Positions 35,258 through 46,800 of a stretch of 64,000 nucleotides of DNA are shown piece by piece; the stretch's first letter is position 1; the number at the start of each line of letters is the position of its first letter. The translations under genes were made by a program, and so were the position numbers. Location: assembly GCF_000218685.1 (NCBI RefSeq), contig NW_006763293.1, forward strand, positions 862,720-926,719, written 5' to 3'. The notes below the pieces were generated by a model that saw nothing but the letters and a program-made list of their open reading frames with translations, had not been told where the DNA came from and searched no databases. Source of the stretch: Serpula lacrymans var. lacrymans S7.9 (taxonomy: Eukaryota > Basidiomycota > Agaricomycetes > Boletales > Serpulaceae).

Positions 35258-36490
35258 ATGACTGGTACCGCACTCTCTGCTGAGCTTCCAAGCCTGCTTA
35301 GTATCACCCCTGTCATCCGTGATGCATATGCCATCATCTTAGAATTTGAGCGATCTGCCCAAAATGCCAAAACGTTAATCTATGCGAGGATCCTAGGTTA
35401 CCTCATGCTAGAAGGGCCTTCAGACCAAGCTCGTGTAGCTATTGCACGAGAAGTCATTTCTTGTGCGGGAAAAGGTGCCTTGGAAACTAATGGGAAAATG
35501 TACTACGACCATTACCTTCGCGCATGTAAGCTTCTCTACTTATCTGTCCTCCCCCCACCCATTTGAAAGATACTCAACAGTCAAAAGAACCAAAGGTCAC
35601 ACTCCCATCCCCTCCTCGCACGTTTCACGGCCCTCTTTTGACACCTGCAAGGCGATGATATTCGATATGTTAGTCGAGGCTCCTCAGGCACATCAAGATG
35701 CCAAGAAGAATGTGAGTGTACTCGTCGTGTCATTATTTTGTAAGTCACAAACCGTCGGCCCTTTCTAAGGCTCTGATTCGGGACGGCTCTTGCTGCGTTG
35801 TTACAGGAAATTATGAGCGTTCCATGGTGGAAAATAATCAGGAGCTGGAGAAAATGGCCGATGATGAGGGCAAAGGCTTGATCGTAACGAATTGTGCACA
35901 TATTTTCGCTGAATCCACCAACCTGAATATTTCTGGTGATCAGAAGGGCGGTATCAGGGTACTCTTCTTCTCCTATTTGGATGACATCTGTATGCTTATT
36001 ACGGGCATAGCATCACCATGCTGCTTCCATGTGGGCTGTCATGGATCGGTTTGGCTACAGCCAGATTCCTTTCGACCTCAATGGCAGCAATATCCATCGT
36101 CTGGAAAACATTTTGACATTGGATGTTGGTGTGCATGCCTCGTTGTGATGATGAATTAAAGCTCTGGTTTGAGCCCACAGTGAGTGATTTACCACCTGGT
36201 GTGCATTGCGCTTAGACTGAAAATCCCAGGGCACACCCAATACCTACAAGCTCGAGGCACCTGTGACATTTACAACTCAGGATACCGAGAAACTTCCACT
36301 TCCATCGCCAGAATATCTCAAAATTCACGCTGCATGCGCCAGGGTTGCCCATCTATCGGGAACTGGGGAGCATATAGATAAAATCTCAAGTGAGCTCGAA
36401 GATCACAATGTTCTCTCCGAGGATGGGGCTTCTGCAGACGCACTCGAACATGCCCTCTTTCCTTGGAGTCAGCAAATCCAGGTCTTCTGA
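35258..36490 (+). CDS. HNH (HNH_2-type) domain protein, possible one-base frameshift
   Basis: Plus-strand gene with four or five exons. First exon 35258 to about 35524 (MTGTALSAELPSLLSITPVI ... YARILGYLMLEGPSDQARVA). A middle exon gives SHVSRPSFDTCKAMIFDML and AQDAKKN-like AHQDAKKN. The HNH core is ALIRDGSCCVVTGNYERSM ... IVTNCAHIFAESTN, then WAVMDRFGYSQIPFDLNGSN and IHRLENILTLDVGVHA. Next LKLWFEPT, an intron, and the tail PNTYKLEAPVTFTTQ ... ALFPWSQQIQVF. Cys, His and Asn of the HNH fold are visible. Between VGVHAS and DDELKLWFEPT (about 36145) the frame moves by one base, so this copy may be inactive or mis-sequenced. Such genes are numerous in Agaricomycetes; substrate unknown. Confidence 0.75.
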
Positions 36491-36599
36491 GGATATTGGT
36501 TGCCTTGTAATTACCGTTGGAATTCGTTAGCAGAATGCACATATGACATGAATCGAAATGTACAATTGGTATCAATAACTCAAAGTACATTGTCTGAGA

Positions 36600-37409
36600 T
36601 AACTATTACATTTATCGGCTACAAAAGGTGATTGAAATAGTCCATACAATTCTTGAAATATCGATCCCTAGATGAGGAAAGATGTCAGGAATCCTTTATG
36701 TACCGGAGATTAGGTCCCTCATACATAATTATAGTGATGGACTCACCTTGTCCGTTGTGAATGCGGCTTTCTGTATCTGCATCGCAAGCGCCCGCAAGCG
36801 CTCTACCCCATAATCATCTGCTTTCAGGGGTGAAGGCCCATGACGAAGCTTGTTTTCGTGCATGAAAGCCGCTATATCAGCTAGAGAGACACCCAGATGA
36901 GACAGCACAGTAAGACGTGTCCTGTGGATGGCGAGGGAACAATGAGAATCGCAGCATCCAAGGCGATGCAAGAAGATATACTACTTGGTGACTTTGCTCT
37001 CTTCTAATAGTTTATGAAGATGGCTCTGGATAGCGGCACTCTCAATAGCATATTCATCCCGGGTTGCCTTCAGGTCACAACGCAGCTCGTCCACTTCCTT
37101 TCTTTCTGCCTCCAACAGAAGCCTGGCGCGAGCTAGCTCGTCCTTCCTGTGGGAACTCTGGAGCGCTAGGGTCCTAGTGCTCCTTTGTAATTCCGATGTA
37201 GTAGTAGTCAAATCATCTAGCCTTTGTTGTAAAACTGAGACGCGTCTTCTCATAAAGGCATAGGGCACGAACGCGAAAGGCAAGATGAATATCCCAAGAA
37301 GTGCAAAACGGGTTGTAGCTGATTGACGTCGAGCTTGAGGCTGTTGAGGGGATGTAATATCGGGTGAACTCAGATGCTGATTACCCGTGAGATCGTGTCC
37401 TTTCTGCAT
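36600..37409 (-). CDS. Small single-pass membrane coiled-coil protein, unknown function
   Basis: Exon 1 37409-36985 encodes a polar N-terminus (MQKGHDLTGNQHLSSPDITS), one membrane helix at residues about 35-52 (FALLGIFILPFAFVPYAF) followed by MRRR, then a coiled coil of about 90 residues (VLQQRLDDLTTTTSELQRST, LARARLLLEAERKEVDELRC). Exon 2 36921-36747 continues TRLTVLSHLGVSLADIAAFM and LKADDYGVERLRALAMQIQ. A last short exon near 36670-36600 ends the protein; its frame is uncertain. The positive residues after the helix suggest the coiled coil faces the cytosol. I do not recognise the family. Confidence 0.65.
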
Positions 37410-37691
37410 TGCCCAGGAGATGTACTGCCAGTGTGGGGTTAGAATGGGAGATGTGACATTGACAGACAGGTAACTGAGAAATGGTGCATGTCAGGTGCAA
37501 GGCAGTACCGAGATCCGAATGCATTCCGAACCGTGCTTAGGTAATGCCCATACGTCTCCCACTGGCCATATACCTCGTTGCAAGATTTGTCGTTGCAGAC
37601 ACGCTAAACCGCTCCAGCGCTCGCGGGAGATGCTGAATATTAGCTCTTGAATACCACGCGCCTCTTTTTCATTTTTCTTTCATTCCAAGAA

Positions 37692-40600
37692 ATGTCTTCG
37701 GAGGCGCCAGTCGCTTCACAGGCTGCCCCCGATCCGGCACCTGGTACGCCCGCTCAACCTGTCGATGATGCTGCTCGGAATGTTTCGGATGACGTCGACG
37801 CTGGTGCTCGTGAGAGCACAAAACCAACCAAGGAGAAAGAAGAGCAGGCTCTCGAATCCCACGAAGTCATTGAACTGCAAACGTTCAGCGAGAGGAAGGC
37901 TTGGATAGAAGAAAAGATCCAGGTAATTTTGGTTTTTCGCCATCACTTGCTGTGCATTCACGCATTTATCCAGTTTCTTGAGAAAATGCCTCCAATAGAA
38001 GTGTTTGTTGGCATTGATGCCATACGCACCTCCGCGGAGCTGATACCAGGCCTACCCACGAGAGTGGAGCTACAGGGATGGCTCGTTGAACATGATAGAA
38101 TCGAGAAGGAAACCGAAATATTCGATTCTGGAGAGCTCAAAAAGCTCAGGAATTTCACGAAAGGTACGGTCACGATAAAATACTCTCGTTGGTCCTGTTC
38201 TTATCCTTCATAAGCTGCAACGCAGAGACATCTCTCACCAGAAGACACGGACCTCATTGAGCTAACTTTGACAACTATATATGAGCTGGACAAGTTATTA
38301 CATCTTCTACGAGATCGTTCGGAGAATTTGGATCTCCTTGGCGTAAGGTTGACGTGGGAAGAGCACCGAATGGCAGCCTGGTCAGACTATCACAAGATAT
38401 TTGGAGATATTCAAAATTTCCTGGCTAACCGTGCTCGGTGGTCTGTGTCAACATACGAATCCATTAATAATCCAGAAGCGGCTCCTGTTCGAAGAGGCTC
38501 AGTTGCTTCTGTAACATCAATGGCCTCTGACTCTTCTCTCGGTTCGACTCAGGGATTCTCCCGCAGTGCTCGATTTAAACTAGCGGAACTACTGTCGAAG
38601 GATGCAGCTCAGTTTGCCGGCAAACTATCGTCGCTCAGGCACGGAAAAATATCTGGAGCTGGCAAGGCACTGGACAAGCTAATAGACCATAGCCGAAAAC
38701 CAGTTCCGGAAGAGCTACTAGATGAGCAGGATAGACTAGAGGATAAAGGTATTAATGAGATGGAAAATGTTGGCAAGTTCATACTCAATGTGGTCATGCA
38801 ATGGCGAAAGTGCTGCTTGTCCTTTGGTATCATTAAGGCACAATGCTAACATACTCAACAGGGCAGATGAGATTTATGTGGAAACGGCCAAGGACCTAGC
38901 TACTGCGCAAAACTTATTGGAGGAAATCGAAACTGCGAAGCTTAACCATCCCACAGCTCGTCAGAGCTCTAGCTGCGTGTCTCGTGCAGACGCTTTGATT
39001 AAAAGGCTATCGCTTCGTGGTGATCCAGCTTCTGCAACTAGTACCTTCCCGCGTCCATTGCATCCTCTATTCCCCGACCAGGCAGCCTTTAACGACTCTC
39101 TTACTCGGGAATTATCCGCAGAAATAATCGCAGCTTCAAGTGCAGCGTCAAAAGTCGAGCGTGCAGCGAAGGAGTATCGTACAGCCTATGAAGCTGTGAA
39201 GGATGTCGAAAACCTTTCACAAAATGCAGATGATTTACTCGTCATTCTCAAATCGGTCACCACTCGCTTGGAAAATGGAGTCCCGACCGACGATGGAGAC
39301 GGTTCTCCTCCAAATATGATGTCCGACGAATGCTTCCAGCCCACTCGACATTCAGCCTTTCTAACTCTATTTCCGTCGATCGTGCAAGAATTGGGTAAAG
39401 CTAACGAGAGGTTCGAGGTTGTGTCGCGGACCTATCGCGCTGCGTTGTTGAACCTCAATCGACCTGGAATCGAAGCCACCTTTAGAGAAACTGCTATTGC
39501 TCAACTCGACGGACTAGTTATCGAGCGAGATCGTGCTCAGAAAACTTGTGCTGTCGTCAATGCACGAGTTGGGCGGCTACGAGTAGTCAGGAAAGTGTGG
39601 TCTACTATGGATAATATTTTGAAGGAGCTTGAAGACGTTCAAAGGGAAACCGCCGACATGATGGACAGGCAAAGATGGAAGCAACAAGACGGACGTGATG
39701 CAGAACTTTTGACGCCAGAAACACCACCCGCTGCTCCACTTCCCTTGATATCTTCCACTCACATAGTCGAACAGCTAGAAGCGATGCGTAATACCCTTTT
39801 GCAGGATGCTCAGGCACCGCTGTCCTCTCTGGCAGGATCTTTGGAAGCCCCTTTGAATGATCGTCTTTCTCGCAGTTTAGGTGGATTGTACCAACGTATT
39901 GATGATGTGAAGCATATGGTGCGACTCCTGGAGTCTATTCGAAACCAGGCCACGAGGATGGCGAGTATCCGGGACGAAGTACATGATTTGCAAATACGCA
40001 CGGATGACTTGAAAATTCGTTATGAATCCGAAATTCAAGACATACTTTCCAGCCAGTTATCTGGCGATGATCTCGTCAAGTCACAGTCAAATCTCCAAGG
40101 CGATGCCGACATCATACGGCAAGCAGTGCAGACATTTACCGACAACTTAGCACAACGAGTACCATTTGTTGCACAAGTTCAGTTTGATCGAGGTTCTCGC
40201 GCTACATATGTCAAGAGAAAATTTTCATCTGGAAACCTCTCGCTTGGTGTAATTCATACTGGTGCTTCCATCGAATTGCCCTTCACTTTGACCAGCATTG
40301 ACGATGCTGCTCGTGCTGATTCGAATTCTTATTCTATGAGGCTTGCGGGGGAAATGCAAAGCCTCGATAGGAAGGCAGAACATTTTGAACTTGCTCGGAT
40401 GGCCAAGGAAGTGGATGCTACACTCTCATCTACTACCAAGGACATGCGGGAATTAGCTCAGGAGCTTCGTACTTGGCGCCATACACTGTACTCAACTGTA
40501 CAGCAAGTAGACATATCTGAAGCCCTACATTCACTCGCTGATAAAGTGGATAAGTCCTCACAGATGCACCGCTCAAGGTTATCGCGCTCACTATCCGTCT

Positions 40601-43507
40601 CTCGAGAGGTTATTCGACAGATGGACTCCATCTCATTCTCCAAAGATCAGTCTGTCCATGATACCTTGATTCTGGCCCGTCGGCGGGCCGTGGATGACGC
40701 CGTGGAAAAGCTTACTTCCTGGAGTGACGACGTTTCGACATTGAAGGACGAAATTTCCAAGGCTCAAATGGCTGAAACTAAAAGATTGGATGACCTACGA
40801 ATAGCGAAGGAACGCGAGGCAGAGGGAAAGCGACTACAAGAAGAAAAGGAACGTCTTGAAGACGAAGAAAGGGAAAAGGCAGAGAGAGAGCGCATTGAAG
40901 CCGAGGTAAAAGCGAAAGCCGAGAGGGAACGTCTTGAAGCTGAACACCTAGAGGCTGAACGGGAAGCAAATGAAAAACGCCTGAAGGAAGAAAGGGAACG
41001 TCTTGAGGAGGAAGAAAGGGCAAAGATTGAGAGGGAGTGTCTTGAAGCCGAGGCAAAAGCGAAAGCTGAGAGAGAACGCTTAGAGGCTGAACGGGAAACA
41101 GAGGAAAAACGGTTACAGGAGGAAAGGGAGCGTTTGGAAGCAGAGGAAATAGCCAAAGCTGAGAGGGAGCGTTTGGAAGCCGAGCAACAAGCGAAAGCTG
41201 AGAGGGAACGCTTAGAGGCAGAACGAGAAGCAGAGGAAAGGCGGTTACAGGAGGAAAGGGCGCGCTTCAAAGCAGAGGAAACAGCCAAGGCTGAGAGGGA
41301 GCGTCTGGAAGCCGAACAACAAGCGAGAGCTGAGAGGGAACGCTTAGAGGCAGAACGGGAAGCAGAGGAAGAGAGGTTACAACAGGATAAGGCCGAGCTG
41401 GAACGCCTGGAGGCTGAGCGGGTGGCTGAGATAAAGCGATTACGAGAGGAAAAACAGAAGACTGAAATAGCAGAGCTGGAATTGCAAACGTTACAACAAC
41501 AGAAGGGCGCTAAAACCTCCACCTCTGACAACTTTTCGCGTGATGTAGAAACTAACTCACCAGTGGTAGATGAAGGTCAGTTTTGTGCAGCTGTTCTCCA
41601 TCGTAAACTAATGTTCAGAATTAGATGTTTTTGGATTGAAACTTACTCCTTCGCCGACAAAACCTAATTCAATTCAAGGAGAAAATGGTTTATTGGCCCG
41701 CCTGGTCTCATTACGAAAACGCTTACGTTCCATCAGTATTAATGAAGTTGCCAGGCCGTCAGCAAACTCGCCTTTAGCCACACATCTTCCTAACCAGGAA
41801 CGCTACTCGAAGATGGATGCTGAGTTTTCCTTTGTCATGACTGAAGCAACAAGTTTACCCATTTCGATAACGGACTTGGCCAGTGACTTGGAACTACGCT
41901 CATTGAAAGCAGAAATCGAGGCGTCAACTGAGCTGATGCAGCAAATTCGTTTTCTAGTCGACGTGGCGGATGCTGTACACCTCTGCGATATGGCTCTCAG
42001 TGACCTTTTGGAACATATCGATAGTTACCCTTCTCTACCGATTGGGCGATTGTCGAGCTCACATGTATCACCAGCTCGCTTACCCCCAGAAGAGCAGCTT
42101 GCTTCTCGGTTAGCATTCACCAAAAGGATGATTGATAACGTAGCTACCAAGCTCCCCGCCGTTAAATACGATCCTCGCGCTTTATCGGAACACCAGCGAG
42201 TTGTGCAGACCTGGAGCGAATTGGAAGAAATGAGTAATGATCGCCTCAGTGGTACAAAGTCTCGTCCAGGGAGCGTTGTCAGCTCTGGTCGAAACAGCAG
42301 CGCCTCGATGGCCAGTAACAACCTCTCCAGTCAAAACGGTCACAAAAGGAAACAAAGTTACTTAAATCTATCAGCGAGGGGCGCCACTCGAGGAAGATTT
42401 TTGACTCCCAACCATCCCAGTTCACGGCGTGCTGCCTCTGGCTCTTCCGACAGTAGGCCAACCAGCAAATTATCTATGTTGTCATCAGCATCGAGCCGTT
42501 CAGTATCAGGTCCCATAGCTTCTCCATCTTCTACTCTGTATAGCTCCACTTTTGCATCTAGACAGCGTACGGCTAGTTTAACATCGCCAGCCCCTTCTGT
42601 TATAAGTTCAACGAAGCGCACTTTACCTTTCACAAGCCGTCCCCGTGCACAGACTCGTACTCGGGGCTCTTCTCCAACACCATCAGAAGCTTCATCACAT
42701 TCTCGTTCCGTCGTTGGACAGGCTCGATCGTCAACTTCTATGTCGACCTGGGCTCGTGCACCCAGGCAATCTTTCCCGACAGCTCCAAAAGTGTCGGTCA
42801 CACCTCCAAAGAAAACACACACCGCTGCTAAGAGGGCATACATCGCAAATCCTAAGAACAAACTAGATATGGCAGTGGGTGATGTCGTGAATAAGTTGCC
42901 CGTCAATATCAATGTTGAGGTAGTAGCAGAAACGTGGAAAGACCAGAGTGGGAAATACTGGATAGGGGATCAAGAACCCAAGTTATGTTTCTGCAGAATT
43001 CTACGTTCGCAGACTGTTATGGTACGTGTTGGTGGTGGATGGCAGGAATTATCAAAGTGAGTTTATTGATCAATTGTATTGAGCCTCTATTAATATCTTC
43101 GCTTTAGATTCATCAAGGATCACTTTGCAGATTTATTCCGAATAATGCCTCCAGAATCTCCATCTCGCTTTGGGTCCCCCCGTTTTGGATCCAAAGAAGA
43201 AAGATGGATCAGCTCTGCCACTTTACTGGAGGCACCCGAAATTATGACGACCCCGCCTCCACGCACCCCTGAACCTAGGGGACCGTTTGTCCCATCCTTC
43301 GCGATATCAACTCCAGGCGGCCACAGTCCCCACTCGATGAAGTCAACCCCATCATCCGGGTCGCCACTAGCTCCTTTGCAGTTCATGAGACGCGCAGATA
43401 TAGAATGCCCGGCTTTTCGTCCCGTTACGCCATCAAAGACACCCACCCATCGTCCCCGACAAAGCGTCCCCAGTACCCCTGCTCGACACTCAGTTTGGAG
43501 GCCTTAA
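37692..43507 (+). CDS. Large coiled-coil protein with C-terminal GAR (GAS2-related) domain
   Basis: Probable microtubule-binding cytoskeletal protein. It starts at ATG 37692 (MSSEAPVASQAAPDPAPGTP). Exons: 37692-37922, 37974-about 38173, about 38220-38805, 38863-about 41571, about 41623-43056, 43108-43507. The first 900 residues are helical and spectrin/plakin-like in texture. Residues about 1000-1220 (40790-41440) are an uninterrupted charged coiled coil with repeated KAERERLEAE. A Ser-rich basic linker follows (41900-42830). The GAR domain at about 42850-43130 reads NKLDMAVGDVVNKLPVNINV, then YWIGDQEPKLCFCRILRSQ and TVMVRVGGGWQELSKFIKDH: the Zn-binding Cys and the MVRVGGGW signature are present. 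The tail is Pro/Ser-rich. About 1850 residues; no lesion seen. Confidence 0.85.
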
Positions 43508-43896
43508 CTGTGATGCTCTTTACTTTGTGGACATTATCTTTTTACCTACTAATTATAGCATTCGTGTGCCATGTGAGTACATTGAGTTTATTCTGTTAAT
43601 GTTTACCTTGTTTTATGCTTGTCCTGTCGTGTACCTGTTTTTGTTTGTAGATGTGCTGTCAACAATTTTCATAAGGACTGTAACGCATTCATTTCCAATT
43701 ACAATGGATTATATTTTAAATTGTTTTGACCTGACCGACAAGTTGCATCACTGCGAAGCTCGAGGCAACATGAATTACATTGAAAAGGTGAAAAGGGCCG
43801 TGGTGTACCTTCGTCAGAGTACTCATAATAATAAAGTAAAAAAAGTATTCGTATTACAGTTATAAAGTGTGCAGGCTAGGGCCAGTAATATAAGTG
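43508..43896. other. Shared 3' region of two convergent genes
   Basis: AT-rich DNA between the GAR gene and the TFIIIC gene. A 112-codon hydrophobic ORF (43527-43865) is most likely chance in this T-rich stretch. Confidence 0.6.
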
Positions 43897-46800
43897 CTAC
43901 AAAGATTGATACCAATGTCTGTTCTTACAGACAAACCAAAACACGTGCTGCTCCTCGCCATCATCAAGAGCAACAAGCTCATCGGATCTATACGAGTGTT
44001 TCGATGGTTGCAAGTTTGGATCACTGCGCCGCTCAATAGCACCATCCCGCATTAGATGGTAAAGTACTTCAAGGACCTCTTGCCTATCGTAAACTGCTCG
44101 TAGTCGCCAACGGAGATCAGTCTGTCAATATTTTTACCGCTCAGAAATCAACGATATTGCTACCAAATTTGACACCTACCTGAGAAATACCGGGTCGGAA
44201 AACAATGATACCTATCACCGCTCGGAGAGCTGCTTTCCAATCATCGCCATTTTGATGCCCATGGACGTCCAGCCAACGGCGAGGGAGTACCAATGTTCTC
44301 GGATCATCGGATGTGACGACTGCCCAAGACCCCACAAATTCACTCGCCGAAAGAACCGGACGCGAATATCCGGTCCAAAATATGAGTGGAGGCGAAGCAT
44401 TTGTCAAGTAATCAATATGTGCTGTGACTAGATCACTCGGTGCATCCAGCTCGGACTGCACCGAAGAGGATAGAGGTGAACTACAAATTCAACTCGATAC
44501 ACATAAAACATACCTGGAGTTGATCTCTGGTTACTCCTTGTGCTCCAGCATCAAGCACCACGCCCCGAGTACGTCGTATTATATGAACGTCGTCCGCGTC
44601 AAATCGAGATAATGTCACGGCAAGACTATCCTCAAGACAAGCTGCACAATCTACGAAGCCTTGAGATGTCTTTCTCTTACAAACCGCAACAAGTCCTTGG
44701 TAAGATTCTCCGTGGTGAGACCCCCCGTGTTCACCGTCCAGATCACCTTCAAGGTCGATGTGCAGTATATCAGGAGAAGATGTTACGCTGGAGAGAGGAT
44801 CATCAGTGCTTTGAGGGTGGAAGTGGATATATATCCCAGTCTCCACGTCGTCATCATCTGTAACAATACTTTCAGAAAAGATTATAGACACTAGTAACCA
44901 TACGTACCGGCTTTCTTGCTATTCCATTCCAGTCTTAGGCGAGCAGCCCGAGCCTGCTTCAAATCCATTTTAAACTCAACCTATTTGTATGCCGATGGAA
45001 TGCGAAATTTTGAACTCCCATTTATAGAGAAAGCGAGGAAAATATTACCTTATCTTCTGAAGTGAGCTGTACTAAAGATGCAATGTCACCGTCGGCAGCA
45101 AGAAGTGGCCATTCATCCCACTCTTCCAGCCGAGTAGCCAAGACCTCTTCCAAGGAGGATGCATCATGAAATATGTCTCGTGTTATAGGCCCTCCAATAG
45201 CGTTTTGATTTCTGATACAATCAAAAGTTTACGGGTGTAGGACAGTCAACGGAAAATTTACTCACATATCTGATATTTTTAATGTCCTTCCTGGTTTTGG
45301 CTTATTGATGTCTCGTACGGTCTTTGATAACACCCCTCGGCCAAGAAGATTTGGAATTGCTAGAGACACAGCTTGATCGCCCGCGTTGTGCAAAAGTCGA
45401 GCGCCCGCATCTATGTCATAGCTCTCGGTGGAGGTTCCAAATACCATCTAAATTGAAGACTTCAGTCGACTCATTCAATATTTTCGGTTGTTTTACCTTG
45501 AGCGCTGCTTCTGCAACCTGGACCGAGTCGTCTCCAGGATTCACGATATAAGGTGACTCGTCAGGAAGCATTGTAAATGCTTGACGTAGAAAATACTTTT
45601 CGCGGCCCTCCTCGACATTGACGTTCCACAAGAATTCCCATGAAGGATTAAATGGAGCGTTCTCGATAACTTCATGGTCTCTTATAAGCAGGTTAACAGA
45701 TGCAGGGAGTACCTGGTTTGTCTCCTGTTGCACAAAACCGACTCTCCTTATATGAAGAAATTCATGAGCCGATCCAAGAGTGCGGCGAGACACTCACAGA
45801 GCGTTCTTGTCTACATGCTTCCGTAGAAATTCGATGTGTTTAATGATGTCAAAATTAGAAGGACTTCGCGGATCTTCATCGGGTAACAAGCTTGTCCCTC
45901 TATGCTGTAACCAAAGCTCGTTCCATTTGTCTTCAAGGCGCTTTAGGTATGCATCATCTCCTGCATTTTCCCTCATATGTACAAGTCTTTGTCGAACGGA
46001 GTTTCGAGGAACCGCAGGAAAAACCTGCTCGAGAGCAGCCCAATCCAGCCTGATGCCATTTCGACAGCGCGCTTTTATGACTGCAGATGCATCACGAGCG
46101 AGTTCATCGTAATCTCGGTTCCAGATGAATCTGTGACGTCTTTGAACCGTCTTATCTTCCGTATCTCCTGTGACAACGTTCAATACTTATTACAAGACAT
46201 CAAGTTGTTAACTAGGCTGCCAACCATGCTGCATATTATTGTGTGCTTTTATTTTTCCTTTGCGTTTCTTGATACTCGAAAGCGGTGGACCTTGTTGAGA
46301 AATCAAAAACTCAATTGATTTTTCAGGTGGATTCGACACCAGTGGAGGCGGAAGAATGTCCTGAGGACGGATGAGCCTAGATGTTTGCATTGGTAGCGTT
46401 AGAACTTTTCTTGACACTATCTTGGCTTCTTTCAGCGCTGCCTCAACTTCCGCCTCCCACTTTTGCAGGTCTGTTGTTCCGCACTGTAAAAACTGAGCAC
46501 GAAGACGACGCATACGTATACCTATAGAACCCTTGAGAGGTTCGGGATGTAGTCTTTGTATTAATGTTTCCCAGTCACGCTCCCGCTGCAATTTTGCCTC
46601 CTCAGCCTTTTTCTGCAGCAAAGCTTTAGCCTCTATATTTTGTTTGGCATGTTCTTCCGCAAGTTGGCGCTTCGATTTACGTTTGATTCTCTCAAGTTCG
46701 TGGGCTTCTTTGTCTCGAGTTTTAGAAATATAGTCTTGAACTGCATGACAAGGTGCACTGATAACGCGACATATATGTTGTAGCTGAGATCCTCCGCTGG

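Noticed and set aside
40764..41531. 255-codon Ser/Arg-rich ORF on the minus strand
   Set aside because: It is the mirror of the Glu/Arg/Lys/Ala coiled-coil repeats of the GAR protein; repetitive coding DNA often leaves the antisense frame open.
43527..43865. Hydrophobic 112-codon ORF
   Set aside because: Lies in the T-rich 3' region between two convergent genes; composition explains the hydrophobicity.
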